Assembly (NCBI GenBank): GCA_963920635.1
Contig: OY987305.1
Location: forward strand, 1,684,001-1,748,000
Source: Pseudeuparius sepicola
Lineage: Eukaryota; Arthropoda; Insecta; Coleoptera; Anthribidae
DNA length: 64,000 bases
Direction: 5' to 3'
Shown: piece by piece, positions 32,392-44,369 of the stretch
How the letters are laid out: each line of letters begins with the position of its first letter
Position numbering within the stretch: position 1 is the stretch's first letter
Made by a program: the position numbers and the translations under genes
The notes under the pieces: generated by a model
Database searches by the model: none
The model's input: the letters and a program-made list of their open reading frames with translations, nothing else
What the model was told of the DNA's origin: nothing

Positions 32392-32533
32392 CTTGGTTTC
32401 CCTGTTCAGTGATTTCTAGTCTCCTCCGCCATCGAAGCGTCGGCATCCTCCTGTTGATTTCGGTCCAAACATCCACCAGATAATCCGCAAAAACGCGCCA
32501 TGGCATCTCGAAGAATCTCCGAACGGAGCCCAT
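32392..32533 (-). CDS. Possible upstream makorin exon (in-frame N-terminal extension)
   Basis: From an ATG with A at -3 and G at +4 (32533), 47 codons plus one base run to a strong donor CAAG|GTAAGA at 32391. Splicing to the acceptor at 29312 (8 nt before the makorin ATG) keeps frame and adds Ala-Ser-Asn, for a 50-residue extension. The peptide is Arg/Trp-rich with no domain I recognise. The open frame continues upstream without an ATG to about 32.73 kb. Frame agreement has a one-in-three chance by luck, so this could be a leader exon or unrelated. Confidence 0.35.
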
Positions 32534-33446
32534 GCTCGGTTTTTCGGTGTCTCTTGGCGATGGCGATAATCCACAAATTCTCACGACGTGGTCAAAACGT
32601 GGCCTCGTGTCATCAGAATCAGACCGGAAATGGAGATGGGAGGACTCGTGGACTGCGCTGGAATTGGGCGTTGTTGCGCAAGCTGAAGCTGATGCAACCA
32701 ATAAGCACCAAGACCAAGTGTCAACACTCACTCGATGCAGATCTCTACTTATCTAGCGCTTAAATTTGAATTTCGTTTTGAACTTCAGTTTGCTGTGGAA
32801 ATATTGGTTGTTTATGACGTTTTCTCAATGAGGAAAATGAGATTTAACTTTTTGTTGATATGAAAAAATATTATATAGGTAACGTTAGTAACCAAACCGC
32901 CTAAAACTGAACGAATACGTCACTATATACGAAACAAATTAAATCTCTTCCCGGAGCTTGAAACTATGATTCTGGCATCTTGAAAAAGTATTTCACACTC
33001 CACACAATCGTTTGGTTTTACATAGAATCACAGAAGTGTGATAAGTGATAAGCAATATCTTTAGTTCAGAATACATGTATTAGACCGTCAGACAGTGACA
33101 GATTTAGGTGCCACATTTCCGCATATATACTAGTTGAAAAGTACATCGATGTTGAGAAGAATAAAGGGGTCAAAATCTCGATTTTTCTTTACAAGATTAC
33201 GCTCTTATTTCAACCCTTTAGCCACCAGCAACCCTCAAGTCTTTGGTTGATTTCATTAACACGGCTAAAAATATCGAATTGAATTGTGAAAAATGAAAAA
33301 TCGAATTTTCCATATGTTATCCCCAGGGCCCACTTGTAAATTTCCCTTCACTCTACTCAACGTTGATGTACTTTTCAACCCTCTTCGAGGTTTATGTAGG
33401 TATGCGACAATGGAACACCTAAATCTGCCACTATCTGACGTCTATG

Positions 33447-34129
33447 TACAGGGTGAGTCACATCTAAAGGCAGACCCGAAAACACAAGGTAGAATTCGCT
33501 AAAACAAGCACATATTCTTAATAAACATTAGCTCAAAAACGCTTGGTTCTCCATATACAGAGTGTTGACATTTTTCCAAAAATAACATATATTTTTTTTA
33601 ATTTCTTTCGAGCCCGTTTAGGAGTTTTAACAAAATTTGATACATATTATGGGTTGTCATTTTGTGCAATAATATGGCCCTATTCAGATGAGCAGCGGCG
33701 TAGATACAAATAATTTTATTTTAAATGCCAACATAATCACCTTGGCACTAGTTTAAAAAATCCGAAATTACGAAGAAACTGTACCAGAAATAAAAAAATA
33801 CCAAGAGGCGCTTTTTGTTCCAAATTTAATGGGCTAGCCAAAAATTTTTACAGTAACTAGTTGTATCTACGCCGCTGGTTATCTGAACGGGGTCATATTA
33901 TTGCACAAAATAGCAACCGTCCAATGCATAATGTGTACCAAATTTGGTTGGAATTCATAAATGGGCTCGAAAGAAATTTAAAAAAATATGTTATTTTTGG
34001 AAAAAATTCAACACGCTGTATATGAAAAACCGAGCGCTTTTGAGCTGATGTTTATTAAGCATATGTGCTTATTTTAGCGAGTTCTACCTTGTGTTTTCGG
34101 CTCTGCCTTTAGATGTGACTCACCCTGTA
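33447..34129. mobile_element. 0.68-kb fold-back element, second copy
   Basis: Same family as 18690-19392: TACAGGGTGAGTCACATCTA...TAGATGTGACTCACCCTGTA, with the same internal order and modest divergence. Confidence 0.88.
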
Positions 34130-34134
34130 TATGC

Positions 34135-37100
34135 ACTAGAATTTACAAACAAATTTCTTAAAGTAGGTACCTACCTAGAGCACTAGTTTAAACTTTAGAA
34201 ACAACTTTTTTGCTAATACAGCAGGAAACCAACATTGAAATCCGTACCTGATGAATAAGGTAGGTATGTACACATCAGAAGACGACACCGTAATAAACCT
34301 CCCGTTCACAATTCTGGAATTTCGAGATGAAAGTATGAAATTAAATTTCGGCGATTAATTAATTTAGGGATGCCCGACTGAAGCCAGAGCGATAAAAAAA
34401 TAAATTATTTATCTTTTTAAATACCCAACTCTTTTGTTTTCTCCCAAAATCGAATTAGCTACCCTCGACCTCTATGGCTCTCTGAAACTTGAATATGTAC
34501 GTACTTACCTGTATTTGGTGTTGACATTTCACTGGCAGTCTGGATAAAAACGTGGGTGCTAGTCCTATATCTCACCTTAACATTTAGATGACGTTACTAT
34601 CGATGTACTACATGCTATCATAATTCTTGTCGAAATCCAAAGGGAAATTATGTTGAATTCCAAACATCCGTTATTCTGCTCGCGTTCTCAGTTTAAATTA
34701 AACGTTAAATTTGTCTTCTCGACAGAATCCCACCACGTGTACGCAGATAGAACATAGAACCGAAGGAATTATTGGAATTGCATAAGATATCCCCCTCTTG
34801 AGAAAGGTCTACATAAAGTGGGTATATTTAATTAATATAGTTAATCTCTAGCGGCGCATTTGCTTAGGTTGCTTCGGAGAATTGTTTAAATAACGCGCAA
34901 AATTGACTCCATCACTATGTACCAGAAATAGGTACGCCTTTCATAGTTGGCCACGCCCTGTGTTTCGTTGGCCACGCCTTGCATATTTAGATGGCCACTC
35001 CCTACTACCAGGAGTCTACACTGCATGCCAGATATTGATTTTGGCCACTTCCGTCATTGACAAAAACTTTTAATCTGTCTAGTAAATCTTAGTTAAGTAA
35101 TTTAAACAGGACTCCCACTTACTGTGTACCAGCCGTTGGCTGTGGGAATTTTTTTAATTTAGAAGAAAGTATTTTTGGAACAGATTAACGCGCAAAAGTT
35201 GCGAATTAACGAAAACTGATTTAATTTCGGCTACACCGGTCGCTATCGCTTGATTTAATCAGTGTGGAAGTCAAAAGTTGGAACTGAAATTAAACGTAAA
35301 TTGACCGAGGAAAGTTCCCATAGAAATTATTAATGGGGCAACTCGGGGTACATTTTTTATAATAAAACATTAAGCGTTTTCGAACAATCTTGCCCGGACT
35401 TTTAATTGATTTCAGGGATAGAATCCCCTAGCTCGAGAAATATATAAATTGACGTCGTTTATTAGGGGAATTTATCAACTTTTTGTTTTAATTAGTAGCT
35501 CCGAAACTTAAGTTTCAGGTATCTACTTCGCAGAGAGTGGATGAAGTAATAAATTGAACGAAAAACTATTTTTTGCATTTTACTGTCTCTTTTGTAAATT
35601 TTTTGTTCCTCTCTTCCAACGAAAAAACCAAATAATAAAATTTCACAACCCTATAAAACCCCTTATGGAATGTATAAGAAATCATGTCCCTACAATACCC
35701 TTGTCAAATACAAGGAGGCAAAACTTGAAATACGAACCTTATTATATGTGGCTGGTCTCTGACGAAAATACATCGTAATTTTTTAAGACTGCACATGCCG
35801 GAGTCCTACATAAATAATATCTAAACGAATTTTTGTTGTAGATTCCAACAGGAAGTATAAAATTATCGTAATACTTCCCCAAAGCAGAAGCCGCTGCCAA
35901 TTAATACAATATTTGCCAAATCCTAAAAGGGTATAAAGTACTCATTGACAATTTTTGAACTTTCATTCCCTCGTATAATCATTCTCAAACGTATGTATAC
36001 CTACCTAGTGTTGTGGAAGTAATTTAAAACACTTATGGCATCGTCCCACACTCTTTTTGCAACCAGATGAAATGATAAATTTTATAACTTTTTAATCTTA
36101 TATGACCTTTTGGTGCAAACATATACTTTCTTGAACAATATTTGCCTTTCTTTCTGATTTGTAAAACAAACAGCAAATACAGTTGTTCAACTCCTATAAC
36201 GTCATAATGTTTAATCTACCAATGTAACCGAAATCAATAGTTACACCTACGTAAGTCTAAAGATCAATTATAAAACCGCATTAAATAAAATTCTTACCAC
36301 AAAATAGAAACAGCGAATTTGGCGTGGCTATAAAACGGCTATATCCCTCTTTCTGATCAAACTGACTGTCCATTTTGGTGTAGGTACTTAAATTATATTG
36401 TGCATTATTTGTGGTTTTGGGTTCGTATGACTTTAACCTTTGACTGATTAAAAATTAATCAGATTAATTTCCTGCTAAAGCCAGGCATGGTCCTTAATTC
36501 AAAAGTCATGAAACGGCAATATTATCCTTCTTATGGTCTGGAGGGGTATAAGAAGCTCTAATCGGATTTAATAATAAGTTATAACTAACAAACTCGCTAA
36601 TTCCCAAACCTTTTTGATACTGGAGTTAATAAATAAGGAGATTAAGGGTGAATTCTACTTCCTTTGGCGACTCTTGGACAATGCTTCAAACTCTTTAAGC
36701 ATGAAAATAGCAAGGCAACAGAATTAAGAAGCAGTTCAAACTGTTTTATTAAAATAATCAGCCACCCACAAGGGAATCTTTATTTTTTTGATAAAAGTTC
36801 GTAACCCCATTCACCAGTTTCTTAAATGGAATCCCTACTTATGCATTTTCAAAAGACAGGGAAACTTAATACATATAAAAGACATTTTATGTAGCTTCAA
36901 GGTGGGGATTTTTTTTATACCTAATTATATTCATAGTTGTTATTTTACCCTCTTTTAGATTTTTTTATTTTTTGACCTAGAAATTCTACCAAATTTCAAC
37001 AGATTTCGTTTTTGTATTTTTTATAATTTTGAACTTTCTGAAAATGTTTAAAAACTTGTAACTGCAAAAGAACTATTTTTAGATCACTAGCTTTATATTA

Positions 37101-38190
37101 AGTATATTGTTATTGCTAAATGCGGATAAGAACGTGTGTTTTTTAAAAGAAAATGATATTAAAGCTTTAAAATTCTATTAGTTCGTTGCAAAGTTGATGT
37201 ACCGTCAAGCATTTAGGATATAAATTTATTTTCATTATATTTTCCAGTACTAAATTCCGCTACACCAACTTTCAAACTTTAATTTTAAAGCGACTAGTTG
37301 TTAGTTTTATTTTGCTTCTACATTAGCGGTCGGGGGGAAGAAGACGAGGTAATTTGTTTACATTGGCATTTCTTAAATTCAGTCTTTCCTATCTTCTGAC
37401 GCATAAAAAATAGTTTTTGATAGACTTGTATATCATATACATATATGCTTTGAGATACTCATATTTGCAATATAACCTAAATTGTATAAAAACCGGAAAC
37501 TTTTAATGTGCCAACAATAACATCTTTTTAAAATTATGAATCAATTGTATGGTTCGAATAATTGGAGTTAACAGGTGTTTTGGGGCACGCTTTGTCAATT
37601 TTGTCTTTATCGTTATAAAACAAGAGTACACTTTTGTTGCAAATGAAAAGGTCCACAAAAATCATGAACCTGCAAGAGCAAAAAGATAACCTCAAAAAAG
37701 CTACAAGTAAAAGTACGATCCAAAAACAGTACAAGTGGCGCCCTCTGTGAGATACGTAGAAATTGACATCTTCAGCTTATTCTCCATCCCCAAAAACATA
37801 GCAGTGCCAAATTTCAGTTTGGGAGATATTGCCATAATTCAATATCAAAAAGAGAACTACAACGCTCTGTATTTCTAAAACAAAGTCCAAAGGAGAAAAA
37901 GTGTATACTACAAAATATCATTATTTTGACGAGTGCTTTTGATTGTTAAAATTTTCGGCATTAAAAATGAAACACTCTGTATATTGTTGAATAAGCCTGA
38001 ATAATTTTTGACATAATGTGTAAAAAGTACACTTTCTATCTACAACTTTTTTATTTAACATTTTTTCGATTTATAGGTAAATGTAACAAACTCTGACAAA
38101 TAATAAACAGACTAATAATTCAATACAATACCTACAGACCCTGCCAAGATAAAAAATGTTTAGTAACATTATTTATTATTTGTCTGAGTT
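34135..38190. other. AT-rich intergenic block, no gene recognised
   Basis: No long open frame with coding character. GGCCACGCC-type words recur at 34943-35050. Fragments near 37.74-38.0 kb (ACGCTCTGTATTTC, ACACTCTGTATATTG) look like degraded inverted-repeat element ends. Confidence 0.35.
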
Positions 38191-38198
38191 AGTAATAG

Positions 38199-38238
38199 CA
38201 CAGACCTATATAGCTTAGCGAAGCTATATATGTCTGTG
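38199..38238. mobile_element. 40-bp palindromic insertion with 7-bp target repeat
   Basis: CACAGAC-C-TATATAGCTT, agcg, then AAGCTATATA-T-GTCTGTG, flanked by GTAATAG at 38192-38198 and 38239-38245. The surrounding sequence has a paralogue at 58320-58370 (reverse strand) that lacks the insert: CTGAGTTAGTAATAG runs straight on. Ends resemble those of the 56-58 kb element. Confidence 0.75.
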
Positions 38239-39385
38239 GTAATAGACATCTAAAACAAAACAATGCAATGATTGCATCATTGTCAAACTTCTTCGTAAAT
38301 TTATCTTGTACTTACGAAATAAATGTGTGATCAACCCAATGTTAAAAAATCAGCAACTTGGAACAATCAGTTGATATCTACAATCTACATATAGTAAAAA
38401 TTTGGACAGTTATCATTTAACAATAAATTTTACTGATTTTGGGAATTTACTAATCCTTCTTGGTCTATAAATAATGTCCTTAATAAATTGCTTATTCTGG
38501 CTAACTTGGCAACGTTGCACTTTGTGATCCAGCTTTATTATGCCCCAACAGCTGATCCAGAGATCGTTGAGATTTCGCCTCTTTGTGTTGATGTGTTTTT
38601 AGTATTTACTTTAGTGTTATTCTTGTTTTTTTGAGGAGATTTTGGGGTTATTAGACAAAAGACATATGGTTAAGTTAGTAATTAGTGAATTAGTGTAGTT
38701 TTAAGAACGATGGGAAGAGTAAAGTATTGGATTTGTGGCATAGGTAATGTAACCTCTGGTTATCATATGATGCGGGCTTAAGTGTCAAATTTGTTGTTTT
38801 TGTTTTGAGTAGGCATTTTTTGTGTTGGCTGATTACAATGCAGACGTTTATTATTTGTCTGAGATAACAAACGCTTGGAAGTATAGGTAACGGTGTTCTC
38901 GTTTTTTTACAAGAATTTCCATCCAATAATAAGGTAGCAGACAGCACAGAACGGCTAAAAAGGAAATATTTCCTGGAAATTTCTTTATTAGGTTATAGCA
39001 TTTAAAAATACAAAAATAGGTATTGAGTCATTTTATTCTAAAATTTCTCTCGAAACAAAACATGGGGCGTAGGACGTAGGTATTTCGTTGTTTGGTCCCA
39101 AAACATCAGTAAATAAGTCACGGTATTAGAAAAAATCGGGAGTTGGGTTTTTCCAGTTGGCGTTGGCGTCGCCTACCGAGTGTTCTTTGTTCTTATGCAA
39201 ATGCGGAAAGCTCGAAAAGCTGCGGATATAAGGAGGAAAAGGGGAATTAATCATGGCTTGAATATTCAGAGCCAGGTCTATGTAAAATAGGTGAAAGCTG
39301 TATTCGATCCGCAAACGCAAACACCCAATACAAACCTAATTACAGAGTGTCTATGTCTATACGTGTTCAGGCGCTGACCGTAGCC

Positions 39386-39409
39386 AAAGATATATATACT
39401 ATATCTTTG
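39386..39409. mobile_element. 24-bp near-palindrome with 8-bp target repeat
   Basis: AAAGATATA-tatac-TATATCTTT-g, flanked by exact CCGTAGCC at 39378-39385 and 39410-39417. Confidence 0.7.
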
Positions 39410-39570
39410 CCGTAGCCTATACTAGCAAAATCGTCTGGACAGGTTAATCGATCATGGGGCAAACTCTGACCTGGTCGAACCTTTTTCACTATGCTGTCCT
39501 CTTTTTACGGCGAAATTTGCAGACCTGCGATAAAAACCTTTGGCTTAAAGATTTCCAAATCAGTTCGATG

Positions 39571-39693
39571 TACAGGGTGGGCCAAATAATGGACACTTTT
39601 ATAGGGAAACTCCTGTTTTTGACGGAGATAGACGAAAACTGATATCGGTGTCTGAGGCTCATTTTTTATGATAAACTTATTGGCGAAAACCGC
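39571..39693. mobile_element. Truncated copy of the 17.2-kb fold-back family
   Basis: TACAGGGTGGGCCAAATAAT...GACGGAGATAGACGAAAACT...GGCGAAAACCGC; one arm only, then unrelated sequence. Confidence 0.75.
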
Positions 39694-40183
39694 GTTTTGC
39701 ATTGTTCTGATTTTGGCATGGCTAACTTGATGTTAACAATTATTTTGATGAACATTGTCAATAGCATAATAGAAAACTTTTTTTTTTATTTATTCTTATG
39801 CGACCCCATTAAAATTGTATTGTATCGTATTCAGAAAGTTTCAATGTATCAATTTTCACCAAAAAAAGTATATGGTGCCATTTAAAAAAATTAAATCGGT
39901 TACCATGGCAACCACATTTTTTGTGCTACGAAAGATTGCTTGATATCACTAAACGGGAAATAATTTCCCCTAACACTTTTATTAAAACATGTTTTTGATA
40001 TAAGGAATATTTTAAGAAATATAAGCAATATTCCACAATTTCTATCCACACTCTATGTCCATGTAGGCTAAATTTTTATAATCATAATATGTTTATCTTT
40101 CTTCGCACGTGGTTATAAAAGTTAAAGGTAAACGATGATTTTCCAGGCGGGGGGGGGGGGGGCAACTGTACAGAAATTTCACG

Positions 40184-40262
40184 CGTTGCGCGGTGGGTCA
40201 CTCGATCCGGCGTCATGCTACTGATCCGGACGTGTCAGGTTCGATCCCCCGCTCGGTAGAGG
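40184..40262 (+). repeat. tRNA-like head of a possible SINE
   Basis: GCGCGGTGGGTCACTCGATC followed by an exact B box GGTTCGATCCC at 40238-40248 and a downstream T run. The arms do not fold as a full tRNA. It follows a 16-17 nt G run and leads into about 450 bp of GC-rich sequence. Only one copy is visible, so SINE status is unproven. Confidence 0.4.
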
Positions 40263-40896
40263 CTTTTTTATTTAATCTATCCCTCCCCGCCTTCCCACTA
40301 TCCAAGGCGACGCGAATATGAAGGCCGGGACCCCCCCATCCGGCATTGTTTCCCGTATTGAAGGCCACCCCGATTTTTGCGCTCATTAGGGGTGATTTGT
40401 GAATGGACGGGGGCGCAGTAGGCGTCGCCCCCTCCAGCCCGTGTCCTATTGCCGCCGCTGGGGTCCCGCCGAAGGAGTTTCTAAATGGAAGGCAGTAGTA
40501 TTGAACGACTAGCTGTTGCATTTCATTCACAAAATTCAGGGGTTAGCGTTTGGGAATAGAGGTGGGTGCGGGCCGGCTATCTATTTGCTCTCGGTCCCCA
40601 CTCCCGCCGTTTCATTCAGAACAGTGGTGCCGCAACGGTTCTCGTCGTCCCCACCGCTTGACGCCACTGAACATACCTATGGCCGCGTCGACGTGCCATG
40701 CGCGCGTAGGTAAGTCTATTTGTTACCATTGTTACCTCGCATAATGTTTACCCAGCACGGTATTACCAGAGAACAAGGAAGGGGAGAATTTAAACTCAAG
40801 GCGGCGGAGCTAGCCTGCGCATCTGGGCGGCGCAGCCTATATCAGCCATGTTTTCAGTTGAGTGTGTTGTTTTGTTCAGTGTTTTGTCTCATGATC

Positions 40897-41007
40897 ATGA
40901 GTAAGACAAAAACGGGGGCGTTGTGTGCGCAGCGAAAGGCTGCGTGCGTGAACAAAAGTTACAACTGCAGGTTATCGTTCTTCTCCTTTCCAAAAGAGCA
41001 TTGGTAG
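40897..41007 (+). pseudogene. THAP zinc-finger domain relic
   Basis: From ATG at 40897 the frame carries CVNKSYNCRLSFFSFPKEHW just before TAG. This matches the first part of a THAP domain, with its Phe-Pro-Lys-x-x-Trp core. The preceding C-x(2-4)-C pair (VVCAAKGCV) is in another frame because of what looks like a 4-bp duplication (GTGCGTG). THAP domains occur in P-element-type transposases and host factors. No C-terminal part follows, although a GTAGAT donor-like site overlaps the Trp codon. Confidence 0.55.
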
Positions 41008-41094
41008 ATAATTAATTGTGAAATCTCTGGGAATTAGTTGCTGTTCAGGTGCAATTTACTGTATTATCATAACCTTCCACCTAAGTATCTAAAG

Positions 41095-41384
41095 GCAGAC
41101 TTAATTTAAGGATTTAATTTAAAAATCGTAAGTTAAAACACTGAAAATGCATGGTGTAGTTCACGCGATTTCACTTAAGAATAAGTTAATATCTTAAGTC
41201 ATTCGTAAATAAAATTATCGAACTTACATGTAATTTAAGACAAAAAGGCACAAAAACAACAAAAAACCTTTCAAATCAAAAATATGTTTTTTGGGCTAAA
41301 TTTTACATGAAGCAAATGTGGCTAAATAGAATACATAATAAGGGCTAAATTAAATCATAAATCCTGTCCTTAAATTAAGTCTGC
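41095..41384. mobile_element. 0.29-kb inverted-repeat element
   Basis: GCAGACTTAATTTAAGGAT...TTTAATTT at the left; AAATTAAATCATAAATCCT...CCTTAAATTAAGTCTGC at the right. AT-rich interior, non-coding. Confidence 0.65.
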
Positions 41385-41399
41385 ATAAACAGGAAACAG

Positions 41400-42780
41400 G
41401 ACATACGTTTTGTTACTAGTGTGGGTTTACTCCGTTTACCTGTGTTCATACCTATGTACCTATGAATACTAATTGCGCTTAGTTTTTTTTATCGAGAAGT
41501 TAGGCACCCTTCTAAAGTACATAATAACGACAAACACGCCTGTAATATAGTACGTAGTACGTAATAGCATTAAAAATTATGGACAGAAATTGAAAATGTA
41601 CAAACAAAAATAAGCTTATTATATGGAAACATCAATAAAGTTTATTTTATGGAAAAAATATATTTTTTACTAAGTATATCTATTCGCATACAAATGTCCA
41701 AGTTTTTTCGCATAGTCGTAGGTACCTACTGATTTTAATGAAGGAGACAAAAACGAAACTGTTTTAGAACTGGGTAGGTATATTTAATTAATCCGATCAA
41801 GACAATATTCTAATACATACAATACCTATGTTTTGTTTTTCATTTGTATTCTACAAAATGATTGCTTAAAAAATATTGCTCGGGCAGTCATCAAATCTTA
41901 AGATCAATAAAATATTAAATTTTTTGAATAAGATAAGAAAAATCGCCTTTCCATACCTACTAAATATTTCAGTTATCTAACTACCTTAAATTAAAAATAT
42001 TCCTTCAAAATCCAATTAACATTTTTGCCTGTTCCAATCATCATTTCAGTATGTATGATTTGTTTTGTGTTTATCAATGAATGATTTAAAATATCTGAGT
42101 ACAGACCTACACTATCCCTTCACTAAATTCTAAATACGGCCCTGTTTTCTAAACAGACAACATGGCGACCACCGGCTTCCAAAGATCAAAGGCGCCGCCG
42201 CGCGCCTTCTAGTTTATATTCTATCCTTCCTTGTTCTGTGGTATTACCAATCGATACGTTACCGCGCACAAACACGCTTTCTTCAGGGCCTAGCACGCGT
42301 AACTTTTATTGAAAGTGCATATCTAGACTACTGTGCGTCCTTACCACATACAATTTATAGTTTTCCTACCTCGCACAATAATCTATATCAAACGCAAGAT
42401 ATTACCATTCGAAACATTACCATGCAGTGGAATCTCCACTTTGTTTATAAATTATTCAAGAGACTACCTGGGTCCGACAAAAGGCTTTGCCATTTGTTCA
42501 ATGTATTTGCCTGCCTTCTTCCTTGGGCGCACCCTGTAATGTCCAAATCACAATAGGAAATAAAATGGTAATAAAGGAAATTGTAAGCCCATAGGCGGAG
42601 GGTCTGGTGCAAGTAAAATCAGGACACTGTTAGTCACTTGCAAAATGGTTTGTTATTAACGTTTTTACTTGTTCCTAAAATCAACCGAACAATTTTGCAA
42701 AAATATTAAAATTTGAAACACTACAAACTATTTAATATTTATAATAATGTTGGCAGTAAAATTTCACATAGAGAATTTTA
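41400..42780. other. AT-rich intergenic, no gene seen
   Basis: A small GC-rich patch at 42170-42210 (ATGGCGACCACC...) gives only a 14-codon frame. A GCACCCTGTAATG at about 42525 may be an isolated element end. Confidence 0.35.
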
Positions 42781-42789
42781 TTTATTAAA

Positions 42790-43455
42790 ATAATATTACA
42801 ATTCAAAATAACGTCTTCGGAAAATTCGGAAGAATCCTCGTATTCTAAGGCAATAATAAGAGTCTCAATTTGCAGAGTATCGTCAATCAATTCATCAAGA
42901 TTCCACATTTTATTTTCTTTCGCAATAACATGTTTGTATCGTATTTCGCCAACTTTCTGCAGTAATAATGTCCAGTGAATTATTGATCATCAGCTGCCGT
43001 AAGCTTATAAGCAGTTATGTCTTGCAACATGTCCTTTCATTGGGGGTCATATAAGCTCTATGGGGTTAATCTCACAATGTTATGGCGGCAGGTGTTGCAC
43101 AATTATGCCACGCTATTTTGCCATTTCGTCGACTACATACTTCTTAAATCCTGACCTATGTTGCCTGTCTATTTTTAAAAGTTCTTTTTTGACGCTTCCT
43201 TTTTCAAATTGCAGCCCCTTCTCGTTCAATAATATTCGCTTTTCTCCAAGAGCTCTTAGAGGCTTATTGTACCTATGCGTCACTATCGCTATCTGATGGT
43301 CTAAATATTTCCTTTCCTTATGTCGAAATATTCTTATCGCCCTTCTCCAACAAATGATTTTGGGTTTGTCTATGAGAATAGACTTTCGGTTCTGTTTCTC
43401 CCAGCGAAAATGCATGTCCTTAAGGACTGTCCATAATAAAAATATGTTTATTGTC
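42790..43455 (-). pseudogene. Decayed DDE transposase (IS630/Tc1-mariner-like)
   Basis: The minus strand begins with VLKDMHFRWEKQNRKSILID and continues to YVVDEMAKEW. After frameshifts it reads HLPP-stop-HCEINPIELI (the conserved PPYHC-x-x-NPIE-x-x-W block), MKGHVARHN, then a W-x-L-D-x-L-I-D tail and an acidic C-terminus. Several stops and shifts: inactive. The central catalytic segment is missing. Confidence 0.75.
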
Positions 43456-43844
43456 TGAAAGAGATTTTGACAACAAAAACAAAACAAAATTCAGCATACA
43501 ATCATATTTTTAAAGATAATTTTTCTATTTTCCACATTACAGATAAAAGAAAATGACTCCGCTTGTGGTTTACGATCATTTTATGGCTCTGTAACTTCAT
43601 CTGTGCTATCAATTCCTCTGGATTACACTATAATATAGTGCGTATGATTTTATTTTAAAAGTATAACCATGTGCAGGCATGTGTTGGATATATAAAAAAA
43701 TTACCAAGCAAACTCTTATTACCACAAACAACGTATAAATATTTATTCGAAAATATCTATTTTCTACAGGAGATACTTCGTGACTCTCTATTATTACTTG
43801 ATTGATTATATCAAAGAATGCGATTACTATACACAATGTTACAA

Positions 43845-44361
43845 CCTCAAAAAAATAATAACATAGAAATGGCTTTCACTACTGCAATGTTTTGTTTCCA
43901 TGGTTGTCATGATTACAAAGTGCTAACGATGTAAACAATACTAGTGCTAGTTAAAGTAAGGTTGATATTCTGTTGTCTAATACATTTTTATGGAAAACAA
44001 AACTGTCTGAAGAGAAATCCAATATCATTATTCATTTGATCAATCGTTGCACATAAATAATATCAATTATCTATTACATAACTATTTACCCTTCTTATTG
44101 ACTATTTTTGCTTTTTTTATACTTTTGCCCATTTTATTACTCATTAGTTTTACTACACTACTAAAAAAATGAATTTATGAATGATAATCTAGTTGTCATA
44201 TTGATTGTTATTTTGCTGCGCGGACGGTATAAAACAGCAATAATATATTTTCAATAAATTTAGTGTTCTGGCTCGTCACTGTTTTGTGTTTAAGTTGTTG
44301 CAAATATAAATATTTTGGATATTTCCCTGCCATTTCTATGTTTTTTTTTTATTTTCTGAGG
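43845..44361. mobile_element. 0.52-kb element with inverted ends and 6-bp target repeat
   Basis: CCTCAAAAAAATAATAACAT-AGAAATGG at the left mirrors CCATTTCTATG...TTTTCTGAGG at the right; the direct repeat TTACAA lies at 43839-43844 and 44362-44367. It holds a TATAAAA at about 44228. Non-coding. Confidence 0.75.
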
Positions 44362-44369
44362 TTACAACC

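Noticed and set aside
32195..32731. 178-residue minus frame as a complete gene
   Set aside because: The nominal start is not ATG and a strong splice donor interrupts it at 32391; more likely an exon ending there.
40213..40530. 105-residue minus frame in GC-rich DNA
   Set aside because: Overlaps the tRNA-like repeat head; composition-driven with no motif.
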